A stretch of 64,000 nucleotides of DNA, from contig CAVVFZ010000032.1 in NCBI GenBank assembly GCA_963747555.1, positions 68,712 through 132,711 of the forward strand, read 5' to 3'. Numbering within the stretch: position 1 is the stretch's first letter; the number at the start of each line of letters is the position of its first letter. Source of the stretch: DUZB01 sp963747555 (GTDB lineage: Bacteria > Desulfobacterota > DSM-4660 > Desulfatiglandales > Desulfatiglandaceae). Shown one piece after another: positions 35,684 through 43,910 of this stretch. Below the pieces are notes generated by a model that was not told where the DNA came from, made no database searches, and saw only the letters and a list, made by a program, of their open reading frames with translations. Position numbers and translations under genes: made by a program.

Positions 35684-36085
35684 TCACAGTTTTTCCACCA
35701 CCACGATATCTCCGTTGTCCAGCATCTCAAGAGGTAATTCATGGAGATCCTTCTTGGCGGGTCCGGAAATCCACTTGCCGGATCGATCAAACACGCTCCC
35801 ATGGCATGGGCAATGGAACTGAGAGGACAGGACGTCGTAGCCGAGTGTACAGCCAAGATGAGTGCATTTGGAGGAAAGGGCGTGGAAGCTTTCACCCTGC
35901 CTTTCAAGAAAGACTCCATCCTTGAAATTCAGTCCCGAAAGCTGTTCGCCAGGATGAAAAATGACCTTTCTCTCATTGGGCTTTCTATAGGTAATAAAGG
36001 AAAAAACTGGAATACCAAGCGCAAAAGCCCCGGCAAGGGAAAAAACCCAGCGTAATATTTTTTTGGCAAACGATCTTCTGTCCAT
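35684..36085 (-). CDS. Rieske [2Fe-2S] protein
   Basis: A 133-residue Rieske protein. N-terminal MDRRSFAKKILRWVF followed by one membrane helix suggests Tat-type export (RRxF) with an uncleaved anchor. Cluster boxes are CTHLGC (C74, H76, C79) and CPCHGS (C92, C94, H95), giving two Cys and two His ligands plus the stabilising disulfide. Likely partner of the cytochrome b at 29097-30011, which lies downstream on the same strand after several plus-strand genes. Converges on the second rhodanese gene. Confidence 0.93.
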   Translation of the reverse strand: MDRRSFAKKILRWVFSLAGAFALGIPVFSFITYRKPNERKVIFHPGEQLSGLNFKDGVFLERQGESFHALSSKCTHLGCTLGYDVLSSQFHCPCHGSVFDRSGKWISGPAKKDLHELPLEMLDNGDIVVVEKL

Positions 36086-36125
36086 GAAAGGCTAAAAACG
36101 AATTGCAGGTTCCAGGTTAAATAGA

Positions 36126-36707
36126 ATGCCTCTCGCAAAGATAAAAAACAGGGTGCTTTCCCCGAAACCGGAAGAGATCTCACAGCTCACACAAGAAAGG
36201 GCAAAGAATTTTTTCCTGTCCAAACAACTCTTCTGCTCCGAGGCGGTACTGCTGACGCTCAACCACGGCCTCGACGGAGGGATGAGCGATGAATTGGCCA
36301 TTCGCCTTTCATCCACACTCCCGGAGGGGCTTGCAGGAAGCGGATGCCTCTGCGGCGCCCTCGGAGGGGCGGTTCTCGCGCTCGGCCTGTTTCTGGGAAG
36401 AGATCGGCCCGGGGGTCGGCGCGACAGAAACCATGCTCTGCTGGGAACCAGGGAACTGCACCACCTGTTTAAAAGTCGGTTCGGCGCAACCTGCTGCCGG
36501 GTCCTGAGCAGAAGGGTGAAAGACCTTCCCAAACAACATTTTGAGCAATGTGCAGGCATGACGGGCACGGCAGCCGGTCTCGCAACGAAAATTATTCTCC
36601 GGGAACGTCCCGAGATAATCACGCAGATTGACTATGCTTTTCTCAACAAACGGGAGTCGAAAGTGGGCTCTTTGGTTCGAAAAACAGTGAACTCCGTTAT
36701 TTTCTAA
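36126..36707 (+). CDS. C_GCAxxG_C_C family redox protein
   Basis: A 193-residue protein matching the named cysteine pattern: FCSEAVLL, then GSGCLCGALGGAVLALGLFLGR, then CCRVLSRRV and CAGMTGTAA. The family is usually assumed to bind a metal or iron-sulfur cluster, but its function is unknown. Starts 40 bases from the divergent Rieske gene, so they probably share regulatory DNA. Converges on a hypothetical gene. Confidence 0.85.
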   Translation: MPLAKIKNRVLSPKPEEISQLTQERAKNFFLSKQLFCSEAVLLTLNHGLDGGMSDELAIRLSSTLPEGLAGSGCLCGALGGAVLALGLFLGRDRPGGRRDRNHALLGTRELHHLFKSRFGATCCRVLSRRVKDLPKQHFEQCAGMTGTAAGLATKIILRERPEIITQIDYAFLNKRESKVGSLVRKTVNSVIF

Positions 36708-36726
36708 GGTCCTCCGGGGACCCTGC

Positions 36727-37242
36727 TTATAGCCTTAATGCCATGAGGTCGTTTAGGAAGTCCTGCCTCATTTTCGCTTTTTCATTCATCCACAAAGGGT
36801 CTGCTTCAAGGTTCGGCAAAACTGCTGATCCTGATATTCCTCTCTCCCGCAGCCTTTCAGACAAGGCGGACAGGCTCCGACCCCTTTCCCGAGTTATTTT
36901 ATCCCGGTATTTGTTCAAACTATCCAAAATCGGACCGGTATCTACTCCTGCCACTCTCTCCATCAGGCCAATCAAGCGAGTGTTATCCGCCTCGGGATCG
37001 ATACGAGAAAAACAATCTTCCGTGAAAATTTCCCGTACCATTTGATCTTTTTGCATGCCGATCGCCTTTACTTCTTCCATCAGGCGTTCCTCAGAGAGGA
37101 TCTGATCCTGAAATTTCTGCAGAAACCCACGAATCTTTCCTTCCAATTCCTGTCGTTTAAAGGCTATCCTGTCTTCATCCGTTACATCTACTTCCTTTGC
37201 CTTCTCCATAATAATGTCAAGCGTGCTTCTGATTTCCGCCAT
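36727..37242 (-). CDS. Hypothetical protein, unknown function
   Basis: A 171-residue, charged, helical, soluble protein without cysteines clustered in motifs or membrane segments. Notable parts are MAEIRSTLDIIMEKAKEVDV and the C-terminal half RERGRSLSALSERLRERGISGSAVLPNLEADP. I do not recognise it. It follows the acyl-CoA synthetase alpha gene by 26 bases on the same strand, so it is probably co-transcribed with it. Confidence 0.7.
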   Translation of the reverse strand: MAEIRSTLDIIMEKAKEVDVTDEDRIAFKRQELEGKIRGFLQKFQDQILSEERLMEEVKAIGMQKDQMVREIFTEDCFSRIDPEADNTRLIGLMERVAGVDTGPILDSLNKYRDKITRERGRSLSALSERLRERGISGSAVLPNLEADPLWMNEKAKMRQDFLNDLMALRL

Positions 37243-37268
37243 TACCCTATACCCTCTTTCAATACCTG

Positions 37269-38762
37269 CTATGTAAGAATCCCGGCCTTGTTCTTGAACC
37301 GGTTGTATTCCACCATCCTGGCAAGCGCGTTTACCGCATTTTCCGGCGCCTGATAGAACACGCCACTGTATTTTTGGCCTGGCTGATATCGGACCGTACC
37401 CTGGTCCGTGCGGGCCATGGACACCCCGATAACCGGCTTCCCATAGGTTTCCATAAACTCTGCCATTTTTAAGACAAAGCGTTCCTCGTAGTCACTGCTC
37501 ATTCGTTCAACACCGGAAAGAAAATCAGGAGACGCTTCCGTATCGACCTCCTTTGTAGACTGCAACAGTTGACGGACCAATTCATTTCTTCCCGCAATAC
37601 CGAGACAGATGACCGCATCGATCCCCTCCCATTTGAGCAGTTCCTCCACCGCAACAACCGGAGCGTCCGGATCCCTGGTTCCCACCAGATCAACGGGATT
37701 TCCCCTGCTCCAGAACGGAGGGAGATATTTCCCGATTCTCTCGACGATCTCAAGAGGCAGGTTCGGAACCAGAAGGCCCCGCTCGTTGCATTCATCGGCG
37801 GTCACCACACCCCACCCACCTCCGAGGGTCACAATACCCACCCTGTTTCCCTTGGGAAGCGGGAGGGAGGAAAAAGCGGCGGAAAGATCCAGCAGTTCCG
37901 TGGGGACCCGCACATCCAGGATGCCCGCCTGGCGACAGGCAGCCCTGAAGATGGCATTTTCTCCGCTCATGGATCCGGTATGGGAAGCAGCTGCGGCCCG
38001 GCCCGCATCGGTACGGCCGCCTTTCAGGACTATGATCGGCTTCTTGACATTGATTCTCCTGGCCGTCTCTATGAATTCAGGTCCGTTATCCACACTTTCC
38101 AGATACAACACGATAATTCCGGTGTGGGGATCCTTCTCCAGATATTCCAGATAATCGGTACAGGAAAGCATGGCCTCATTCCCGGAACCGACGAAAAGGG
38201 AGATTCCGATCCCCTGCTGCTCCGCCCAGTAGATCAACTGGTTCCCCAAATTTCCGGATTGTGAGATAAACGCAACGGAGCCCTTCCTGGGACGGGTATG
38301 CGTCCCCGTAGCAAACAGGCCGGCATAGGGACAGATGATGCCCATGGTATTCGGCCCTATGATCGCCAGCCTATTTTGCACACACAGCTCCACCATTTGC
38401 TTTTCCAGCTTTTTGCCGGAGTCATCCTGCTCGCTGAAACCTGATGTAATAATTACAGCCCCTTTAGCACCGTGCCTGCCGCAATCCTCCAGGACAGAGA
38501 GAACAAGCCTTGCGGGGGTGGTGATAAATACAAGATCTACCGGTTCCGGCACATCTTCCATCTGTTTATAAACTTTAAGACCAAAAATCTCTTTATCCCG
38601 CGGATTCAAAGGAAATACCCCGCCTTGAAACCCGCCGGCAACAATGTTTGACAGAATTAGCTGCCCCCATTTCCCGAAATTCTTGGAAGCGCCTATCACC
38701 GCCACGTTTTTCGGGCTGAAAATGGATCCCAATGATTCCTTATACTCAGCTTTGTGTTTCAT
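37269..38762 (-). CDS. ADP-forming acyl-CoA synthetase, alpha subunit
   Basis: A 497-residue CoA-binding/ligase protein of the NDP-forming acyl-CoA synthetase family. N-terminal Rossmann CoA-binding domain: SPKNVAVIGASKNFGKWG, then PLNPRDKEIFGLKVY. Ligase-CoA domains: IIGPNTMGIICP, FISQSGNLGNQLIYWAEQ and KGGRTDAGRAAAASHTGSMSG, the last containing the phospho-histidine region. It covers only the alpha part; no ATP-grasp beta subunit follows. Such enzymes convert acyl-CoA plus ADP to acid plus ATP. A similar lone alpha protein is at 60019-61425. Confidence 0.87.
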   Translation of the reverse strand: MKHKAEYKESLGSIFSPKNVAVIGASKNFGKWGQLILSNIVAGGFQGGVFPLNPRDKEIFGLKVYKQMEDVPEPVDLVFITTPARLVLSVLEDCGRHGAKGAVIITSGFSEQDDSGKKLEKQMVELCVQNRLAIIGPNTMGIICPYAGLFATGTHTRPRKGSVAFISQSGNLGNQLIYWAEQQGIGISLFVGSGNEAMLSCTDYLEYLEKDPHTGIIVLYLESVDNGPEFIETARRINVKKPIIVLKGGRTDAGRAAAASHTGSMSGENAIFRAACRQAGILDVRVPTELLDLSAAFSSLPLPKGNRVGIVTLGGGWGVVTADECNERGLLVPNLPLEIVERIGKYLPPFWSRGNPVDLVGTRDPDAPVVAVEELLKWEGIDAVICLGIAGRNELVRQLLQSTKEVDTEASPDFLSGVERMSSDYEERFVLKMAEFMETYGKPVIGVSMARTDQGTVRYQPGQKYSGVFYQAPENAVNALARMVEYNRFKNKAGILT

Positions 38763-38825
38763 AGACCCCTTTGATTCTTTTTCCTGTAGATTTTCTTATG
38801 AACCGACCGGCCCCGAGGAACAGCT

Positions 38826-40007
38826 TCAGCCTGACCCACTGCTTGAAAGTTCTTGAGGACGATCGTTTTTTTCCAGTGCAGGGGAAAAACATCCTGATGC
38901 GGCATGCGAGCCTGAACCAGAAACGGTCTTGTGCTTCAAGGGCAAGGCTCCTTTGATTGTTCTCCATACCGGCTTTACTGAAAGGAGGAGCAGCAATACG
39001 GCGCCGAAAAACTGGATCCACACCGGCACCATTTCGGAACCTTGAATGACTGTCGCCTTAAGAGATATTCCCAGGAACTGATAGATCCTGTCCACGGCAA
39101 GCCCGAAACAGATTGCGGAAACGGCAATGGCGCACACATAGATCACCGTGGCCCTTTTTCCCAGAATTCCCAGAAGCACGGTTAAGGAGGTAATGTTGGT
39201 GGCCGGACCTGCCAGAAGGAAGACAAGGGCCGCCCCGGGGCTGACTCCTTTCAAGATCATGGCGGCCGCTATGGGTGTTGAAGCGGTGGCACAGATATAT
39301 AAAGGAGTGCTTATGATCAGCATGATCAGCATGGCATGGATTCCATTGCCAAGGTAAGCAGTGAAAAGACGATCCGGAATCAGAACCGTAATCATGCCCG
39401 CCAGCAGCATCCCCACCAGAAACCAGCCCGCCATGTCGCCCCATACCTCGGAAAAGGCGTATTTCAACCCAAAACCGATCTTTTGGAAGAACCCGTGATG
39501 CCGCATATGCTCCTCGGGAGAACAGTCCGTTCCATCGCAGCAGCCATCCACCGGACAGGAAACATCGACAACCGGAATCACCCGTTGAGATTTATGGCCG
39601 AAAAGGTTTTCTGCTATTCCTGCCGCCGTCGCCGTTAGAAAAGCCGCAACGGGCCTGATCACCGCCATGATGGGCCCCAACAGCGCATAGGTGATTGCGA
39701 TAGAATCCACCCCCGACTCGGGAGTGGCGATGAGGAAGGCGGTGGTGGCCCCGCTGTTTGCCCCCTGTTTTTTTAAGGATACTGCAGCAGGAAGAACGCC
39801 ACAGGAACAAAGGGGTACCGGAATCCCCAGGAAGGCCGCCTTGAAAACGGAGCTGAACCGGCCCCGGCCCAGATGTTTTGCAACGGAATTCGGGTTGAGA
39901 AAAACGCGAAGCAGTCCCGCTGCAATCATACCGAAAAGCACATAGACGGAGGCCTCCATCAAAAGATGCCAGGACTCCATCATAACTTGAACAAAAAAAT
40001 GCATCAA
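38826..40007 (-). CDS. Permease, SO_0444-like metal efflux family
   Basis: A 393-residue polytopic membrane protein of the DUF318/ArsP-like permease group, with about eight to ten helices. Signature GIPVPLCSCGVLPAAVSLKKQGAN, then SGVDSIAITYALLGP, and a second matching half PLYICATASTPIAAAMI. A central cysteine- and histidine-bearing loop, CPVDGCCDGTDCSPEEHMRHH, suits metal binding as in the Cu/Zn exporters of the SO_0444 type. The C-terminus is a serine/glycine/histidine tail. Ions exported are not certain. Confidence 0.82.
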   Translation of the reverse strand: MMHFFVQVMMESWHLLMEASVYVLFGMIAAGLLRVFLNPNSVAKHLGRGRFSSVFKAAFLGIPVPLCSCGVLPAAVSLKKQGANSGATTAFLIATPESGVDSIAITYALLGPIMAVIRPVAAFLTATAAGIAENLFGHKSQRVIPVVDVSCPVDGCCDGTDCSPEEHMRHHGFFQKIGFGLKYAFSEVWGDMAGWFLVGMLLAGMITVLIPDRLFTAYLGNGIHAMLIMLIISTPLYICATASTPIAAAMILKGVSPGAALVFLLAGPATNITSLTVLLGILGKRATVIYVCAIAVSAICFGLAVDRIYQFLGISLKATVIQGSEMVPVWIQFFGAVLLLLLSVKPVWRTIKGALPLKHKTVSGSGSHAASGCFSPALEKNDRPQELSSSGSG

Positions 40008-40385
40008 TTATTGCCCCGCTCCCTCATTTCTAAAAGATTTCCTATTAATAAAATCTATACTTTTTTTTACTCAAAAACAAGAGAGGACCGGATGAAAAGC
40101 AGGAATAACCGGCCGAATCAAGACATCGCCGGAACACAAATCGGAAAAATCTTCTGTTAAACGTTTTTCGCGGCAGACCATGGGGCTAAGCCGTAGTGAG
40201 AATTGCGATCCCTTGGTTTTCGTGCTTGACACGGATTTTTTTTACTCCTATACTAATGCCAGATATTATTGAATTAACTAAAATATTTCTTTTTTGCAGA
40301 CCATTTTCCCACCGTATAGACCTGAAAATTTTTGGATAAAGAAGCATCTAAGCAAACCCCTGAAAAGCAAAGTGACGCACAATAA
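40008..40385. other. Divergent intergenic region, permease / kinase
   Basis: A gene-free stretch between divergent genes. It holds a near-perfect plus-strand promoter for the two-component genes (40226-40254). No obvious minus-strand promoter, repeat or RNA was recognised. Confidence 0.5.
40226..40254 (+). promoter_or_regulatory. Sigma-70-type promoter of the two-component genes
   Basis: TTGACA (40226-40231), 17-base spacer, TATACT (40249-40254), about 130 bases before the histidine kinase start. Both hexamers are at or next to consensus. Confidence 0.7.
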
Positions 40386-41924
40386 ATGGGTAATTCATCC
40401 TCTGCCGGTTCTTTCAGTCTACGAACTTTTCACCATCAATATCGGTCACGCATTATCGACGAATGGGTGGAGAGACTGAAAAAAGAAGCAGGTGAACAAT
40501 ACGGCGCAAGACCCCGAACGGAACTCCGGGATACCATCTCAGAGGCTTTTGCGGCCAACTACCACTATCTGATTGATGGGAAAATAGGGCCCATCAATCG
40601 GTTCATTGATCGGATTACCGAAATGCGTCTCGAAGCGGGTTTTCTGCTCTCAGACGTGCAAAAAGCCTTTGAATTGTACCGGACGATCGTCCTTCCTCTT
40701 CTGGCCGAAGAAGCCGGCATTGATGAATTCCTCCGGACGTCTACAAAAATCAACGAGTGCCTCGCCTATACCATCCATCGATTCAGCGATCATTTCCAGG
40801 GCATGCATGAGAAAGAAATCATCGCTCACAACAGACGGCTGGAAGACGAGGTGGCCGCAAAAACAAAAGACCTCAGGGAATCGGAGCTGAAATACAAAAT
40901 ACTGGTCGAGGAAATCAATGATGGATATTTCGTCATACAGGAGCAGGTCATCGTTTTTGCAAACCGAGCCTTCTGTCACATGCATGCCTATACGTTGCAG
41001 GAAGTCCTCGGTCGGAAATTCTATCTTTTTCTTGCGCCTACGAACCGGAAAAGAGTCATCGATATCTACAACAGGAGTCTTGAAAAACAGCCGGCCCCGA
41101 GCACATTTGAATATATGCGGTTGACGAAAAGTGGAAAAGTTTTTCCTACCGAGATTACGGCAAAGGTCGTAATCTATGAAGGAAGGCCTGCAAATATCGG
41201 GATCTGCAGGGATATTACCGAACGAATCAAAATGGAGGAGAAAGTGAGGGAAGCTGAACGGATGGCCTATATCGGTCAAATCACCGCCTCCCTTTCCCAT
41301 GAAATCCGGAACCCCCTGTCGGCGGTGAAAATGAACCTCCAGATTCTGGAAAAAAACAAGGCCATCAAGGGAAATGATGAGCGGCGGATTCAGATCTCCA
41401 CAAGGGAGGTCATCCGGTTGGAGCGCATTCTCAACCAGTTGCTGGACTTTGCCAAGCCTCTTCAGATCGCGTTGTCCCCCGTCGATATCAATCAAACCAT
41501 CCATTCCTGCATGGAAACCCTGGACGTAAAATTAAAAGATGAAGAGTTGTCCGTTGTCTTATCACTGGACAGGACCATACCAATGTTTCAGGCGGACGGC
41601 GCCAGGTTGGAACAGGCATTTTTCAATCTTTTACTCAATGCCATGGAAGCGTCCTCTCCCGGTGGAAACTTGTGGATTACCAGTGCACTCCTTGCCTCAA
41701 AGAACGATCCCCTCGTGGAAATCGTCATCGAAGATGAGGGCAGCGGCATTGAAGAAAAACATATGGACGAACTGTTCACCCCCTTCTTCTCCACCAAAAC
41801 CAAGGGGACAGGGCTTGGACTTGCCAATGTAAACCGCATTGTACAGGCCCATGGAGGCCGCATTCATGCCGGAAAACGCGATGGAAAGGGTGCAGCGTTC
41901 AGGGTCCATCTGCCCGTAAGGTAA
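40386..41924 (+). CDS. PAS sensor histidine kinase
   Basis: A 512-residue soluble sensor kinase. Residues 15-150 are an all-helical RsbR/globin-like sensor-type region, followed by a short coiled coil (RLEDEVAAKTKDLRESE) and a PAS domain (YKILVEEINDGYFVIQEQ to GICRDITERIK). The HisKA box is SLSHEIRNPLSAVKMN with the phospho-histidine near residue 305. The ATPase domain shows N-box FFNLLLNAMEASSPGG, DEGSGI and TKGTGLGLANVNRI. No membrane helices, so it senses a cytoplasmic signal. The activator gene starts five bases later, clearly its partner. Confidence 0.93.
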   Translation: MGNSSSAGSFSLRTFHHQYRSRIIDEWVERLKKEAGEQYGARPRTELRDTISEAFAANYHYLIDGKIGPINRFIDRITEMRLEAGFLLSDVQKAFELYRTIVLPLLAEEAGIDEFLRTSTKINECLAYTIHRFSDHFQGMHEKEIIAHNRRLEDEVAAKTKDLRESELKYKILVEEINDGYFVIQEQVIVFANRAFCHMHAYTLQEVLGRKFYLFLAPTNRKRVIDIYNRSLEKQPAPSTFEYMRLTKSGKVFPTEITAKVVIYEGRPANIGICRDITERIKMEEKVREAERMAYIGQITASLSHEIRNPLSAVKMNLQILEKNKAIKGNDERRIQISTREVIRLERILNQLLDFAKPLQIALSPVDINQTIHSCMETLDVKLKDEELSVVLSLDRTIPMFQADGARLEQAFFNLLLNAMEASSPGGNLWITSALLASKNDPLVEIVIEDEGSGIEEKHMDELFTPFFSTKTKGTGLGLANVNRIVQAHGGRIHAGKRDGKGAAFRVHLPVR

Positions 41925-41929
41925 CAACT

Positions 41930-43279
41930 ATGGCCAAAGTTTTAGTGATTGACGATGAATATTCCATTCGGGAAAGCCTGGAAATGTTCCTCAGTGAAAA
42001 GGATCATCAGGTTTTCACCGCGGATACAGGTGAAAAGGGCCTTCACCTATTTGCCCTGCATGATCCGGAAATAGTCATCCTGGACATCCGTCTCCCTGAT
42101 GGAAGCGGTCTGGATCTGTTGAGTCGCATACAGGAAGAGCAGTGTGCCGCCAAAGTAATCATGATCACGGCCTTTCAGGATATGGAGACTACCATAGAAG
42201 CCATGAAACGGGGCGCCTACGACTACATTCACAAACCCCTGGACGCCGATGTGGTGGAGAAGACCGTCAACAGGGCTCTGCACATTCTTAGAGTGGACCG
42301 GGAATCTCCGATCCTCGGCAAGGAAGGACCACCCCCCAATGAGGATGTCATCATTGGAAAAAGTGAAAAAATGCGTGGGATTTTCAAAATGATCGGGCTC
42401 GTGTGCCAAAATCGCGCCACCGTCCTCATCCAGGGAGATACGGGCACAGGGAAAGAATTGATCGCAAGGGTCATACATCGCAACAGCCTTTTCGACAAGG
42501 AGCCGTTTGTCACTCTGGATTGTTCCGCCATAGTGGGCAATCTTCTCGAAAGTGAGCTCTTCGGTCACGAAAAAGGCGCATTCACGGGAGCCACTGCGAC
42601 GAAGCCGGGAAAGATTGAACTGGCCGGAAAGGGAACGCTTTTCCTGGATGAACTGGGTGAACTGCCTTTAAGTCTTCAGGGAAAATTTCTCGGGTTTCTT
42701 CAGAGAAGAACCTTCACAAAAGTGGGCGGGCAGAAAATCCTGCAATCCCGTTGCCGCATCATCGGCGCAACAAATCGCGACCTGGCAGGCATGGTACAAC
42801 AGGGGACCTTTAAAGAGGACCTCTATTTCCGCTTGCGGGTTGTTATCATCAACGTACCATCCCTGCGGGAACGCCGCTCCGACATTCCGGACCTGGTCAA
42901 CCACTTTCTTCAGAAAATCAATTATGAACTGGGAACCGAGGTGAGCAAACTTCAAACAGGGGTCATGGAACGTCTTATGCAACATCCCTGGGCGGGAAAT
43001 GTTCGCGAACTGGAAAATGCCCTGGTAGAGACCATGGTCCGAGCCAGAGGGAATGTCCTCCTGTTGGACGACGTGGAGGAAATTCTCAAAATGGACAATC
43101 CGCTTCCTTCAGACGGCCTTTCCACCTATTCATTGCTCCAGGTGGAAAAAGAGCATATCGAAAGGACGCTGAAACATCTCCACTGGAACCGTTCCAGGGC
43201 AGCAGAGGTATTGGGCATCTCGCTGCCTACCTTACGGGCCAAAATCAGGAAATACAAGATAATAGCCCCTGTGGGATAA
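41930..43279 (+). CDS. NtrC-family sigma-54 response regulator
   Basis: A 449-residue activator with three domains. Receiver: phospho-acceptor D52 in VILDIRLPDGSG and the YIHKPLD lysine. AAA+ domain: Walker A GDTGTGKEL, the sigma-54 contact loop GAFTGA, Walker B GTLFLDELGELP and arginine-finger region FKEDLYFRLRV. C-terminal Fis-type HTH: HWNRSRAAEVLGISLPTLRAKIRKYKI. It should activate sigma-54 promoters; a near-consensus one lies about 220 bases downstream. Confidence 0.96.
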   Translation: MAKVLVIDDEYSIRESLEMFLSEKDHQVFTADTGEKGLHLFALHDPEIVILDIRLPDGSGLDLLSRIQEEQCAAKVIMITAFQDMETTIEAMKRGAYDYIHKPLDADVVEKTVNRALHILRVDRESPILGKEGPPPNEDVIIGKSEKMRGIFKMIGLVCQNRATVLIQGDTGTGKELIARVIHRNSLFDKEPFVTLDCSAIVGNLLESELFGHEKGAFTGATATKPGKIELAGKGTLFLDELGELPLSLQGKFLGFLQRRTFTKVGGQKILQSRCRIIGATNRDLAGMVQQGTFKEDLYFRLRVVIINVPSLRERRSDIPDLVNHFLQKINYELGTEVSKLQTGVMERLMQHPWAGNVRELENALVETMVRARGNVLLLDDVEEILKMDNPLPSDGLSTYSLLQVEKEHIERTLKHLHWNRSRAAEVLGISLPTLRAKIRKYKIIAPVG

Positions 43280-43500
43280 ATTCAGGGAGCCCTCTCGGTA
43301 TGTTCTATAAAAGGTCCCGCAATGCAAAAAGGACTACGGACAGAATCACGCTACCCTGAAAACATTTTTCTGCGACGAAAAGAAATTTTCACCTATCAAC
43401 TTCTTAAGCATCCCGTACGACCGCTTTGAACCAGCATTAAAAATATGTTAATTCAAATAGTTAAAGATAAATTGTGTTTACCGGGACAATATTCCATCCC

Positions 43501-43516
43501 TGGCATGGATATTGCT
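43501..43516 (+). promoter_or_regulatory. Sigma-54 (-24/-12) promoter
   Basis: TGGCATG-GATA-TTGCT matches the TGGCAyG-N4-TTGCw consensus at every key base. The predicted start is near 43527, about 170 bases before the Fis-like gene and about 385 before the substrate-binding protein gene. The adjacent NtrC-type activator is the obvious regulator. Confidence 0.85.
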
Positions 43517-43624
43517 GATCTATTTACAGATTCATTTCAGCCTTGCCTTATATCCGCATTTCCAAGAGCGGTACACATAGAAGTACATAGAAGTACCATT
43601 TCCACTTTTTTCCATCTCCCATAA

Positions 43625-43653
43625 TTCCCGAACACAGGTTCGGGAAGTTTTTG
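43625..43653 (+). terminator. Terminator-like hairpin in operon leader
   Basis: TTCCCGAA-CACAGG-TTCGGGAA, an 8-bp perfect stem, followed by GTTTTTG. It lies after the sigma-54 start and before the first gene of the operon. It could end activator-gene readthrough or act as an attenuator. Confidence 0.65.
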
Positions 43654-43697
43654 CAGGGGCGTTTCGCTTCCCTGTGGATTTCATAGTGGAGAATCAA

Positions 43698-43862
43698 ATG
43701 GAACTAAAAACGCTCAAGACCATTGAAAAAGAGCATCTTCAGACAGTCCTTGAAAAAACGGACTGGGATCTTGATAAGACCTCTCAACTGCTCAAGATCC
43801 ACGTATCCCAGGTTAAGAAGAAGATTCGGTCGTATGGCCTGCACAAAGGTAATACGAAATAA
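43698..43862 (+). CDS. Small Fis-type HTH protein
   Basis: A 54-residue protein, essentially only a Fis/HTH_8 DNA-binding motif: EKEHLQTVLEKTDWDLDKTSQLLKIHVSQVKKKIRSYGL. ATG 43698 is preceded by GGAG at good spacing; a GTG eight codons upstream is possible. It resembles the C-terminal HTH of NtrC proteins without receiver or AAA+ domains. Sits between the sigma-54 promoter and the importer genes, 48 bases before the substrate-binding protein gene. A local co-regulator or anti-activator role is inference. Confidence 0.8.
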   Translation: MELKTLKTIEKEHLQTVLEKTDWDLDKTSQLLKIHVSQVKKKIRSYGLHKGNTK

Positions 43863-43910
43863 TCTTTTAGGTCCAACATTATACACCTTAAACCAGAGGA
43901 GGGACAACGC

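Larger units (their letters stand above)
43280..43697 (+). other. Long leader/regulatory region of importer operon
   Basis: A 418-base gap between the activator gene and the Fis-like gene. It contains a sigma-54 promoter (43501-43516), a 10-bp tandem repeat (ACATAGAAGT twice, 43575-43594) and a terminator-like hairpin (43625-43653). Upstream of the promoter, AT-rich DNA could hold activator sites; TCCCG (about 43318) and CGGGA (about 43484) are inverted but too short to call. Confidence 0.6.
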
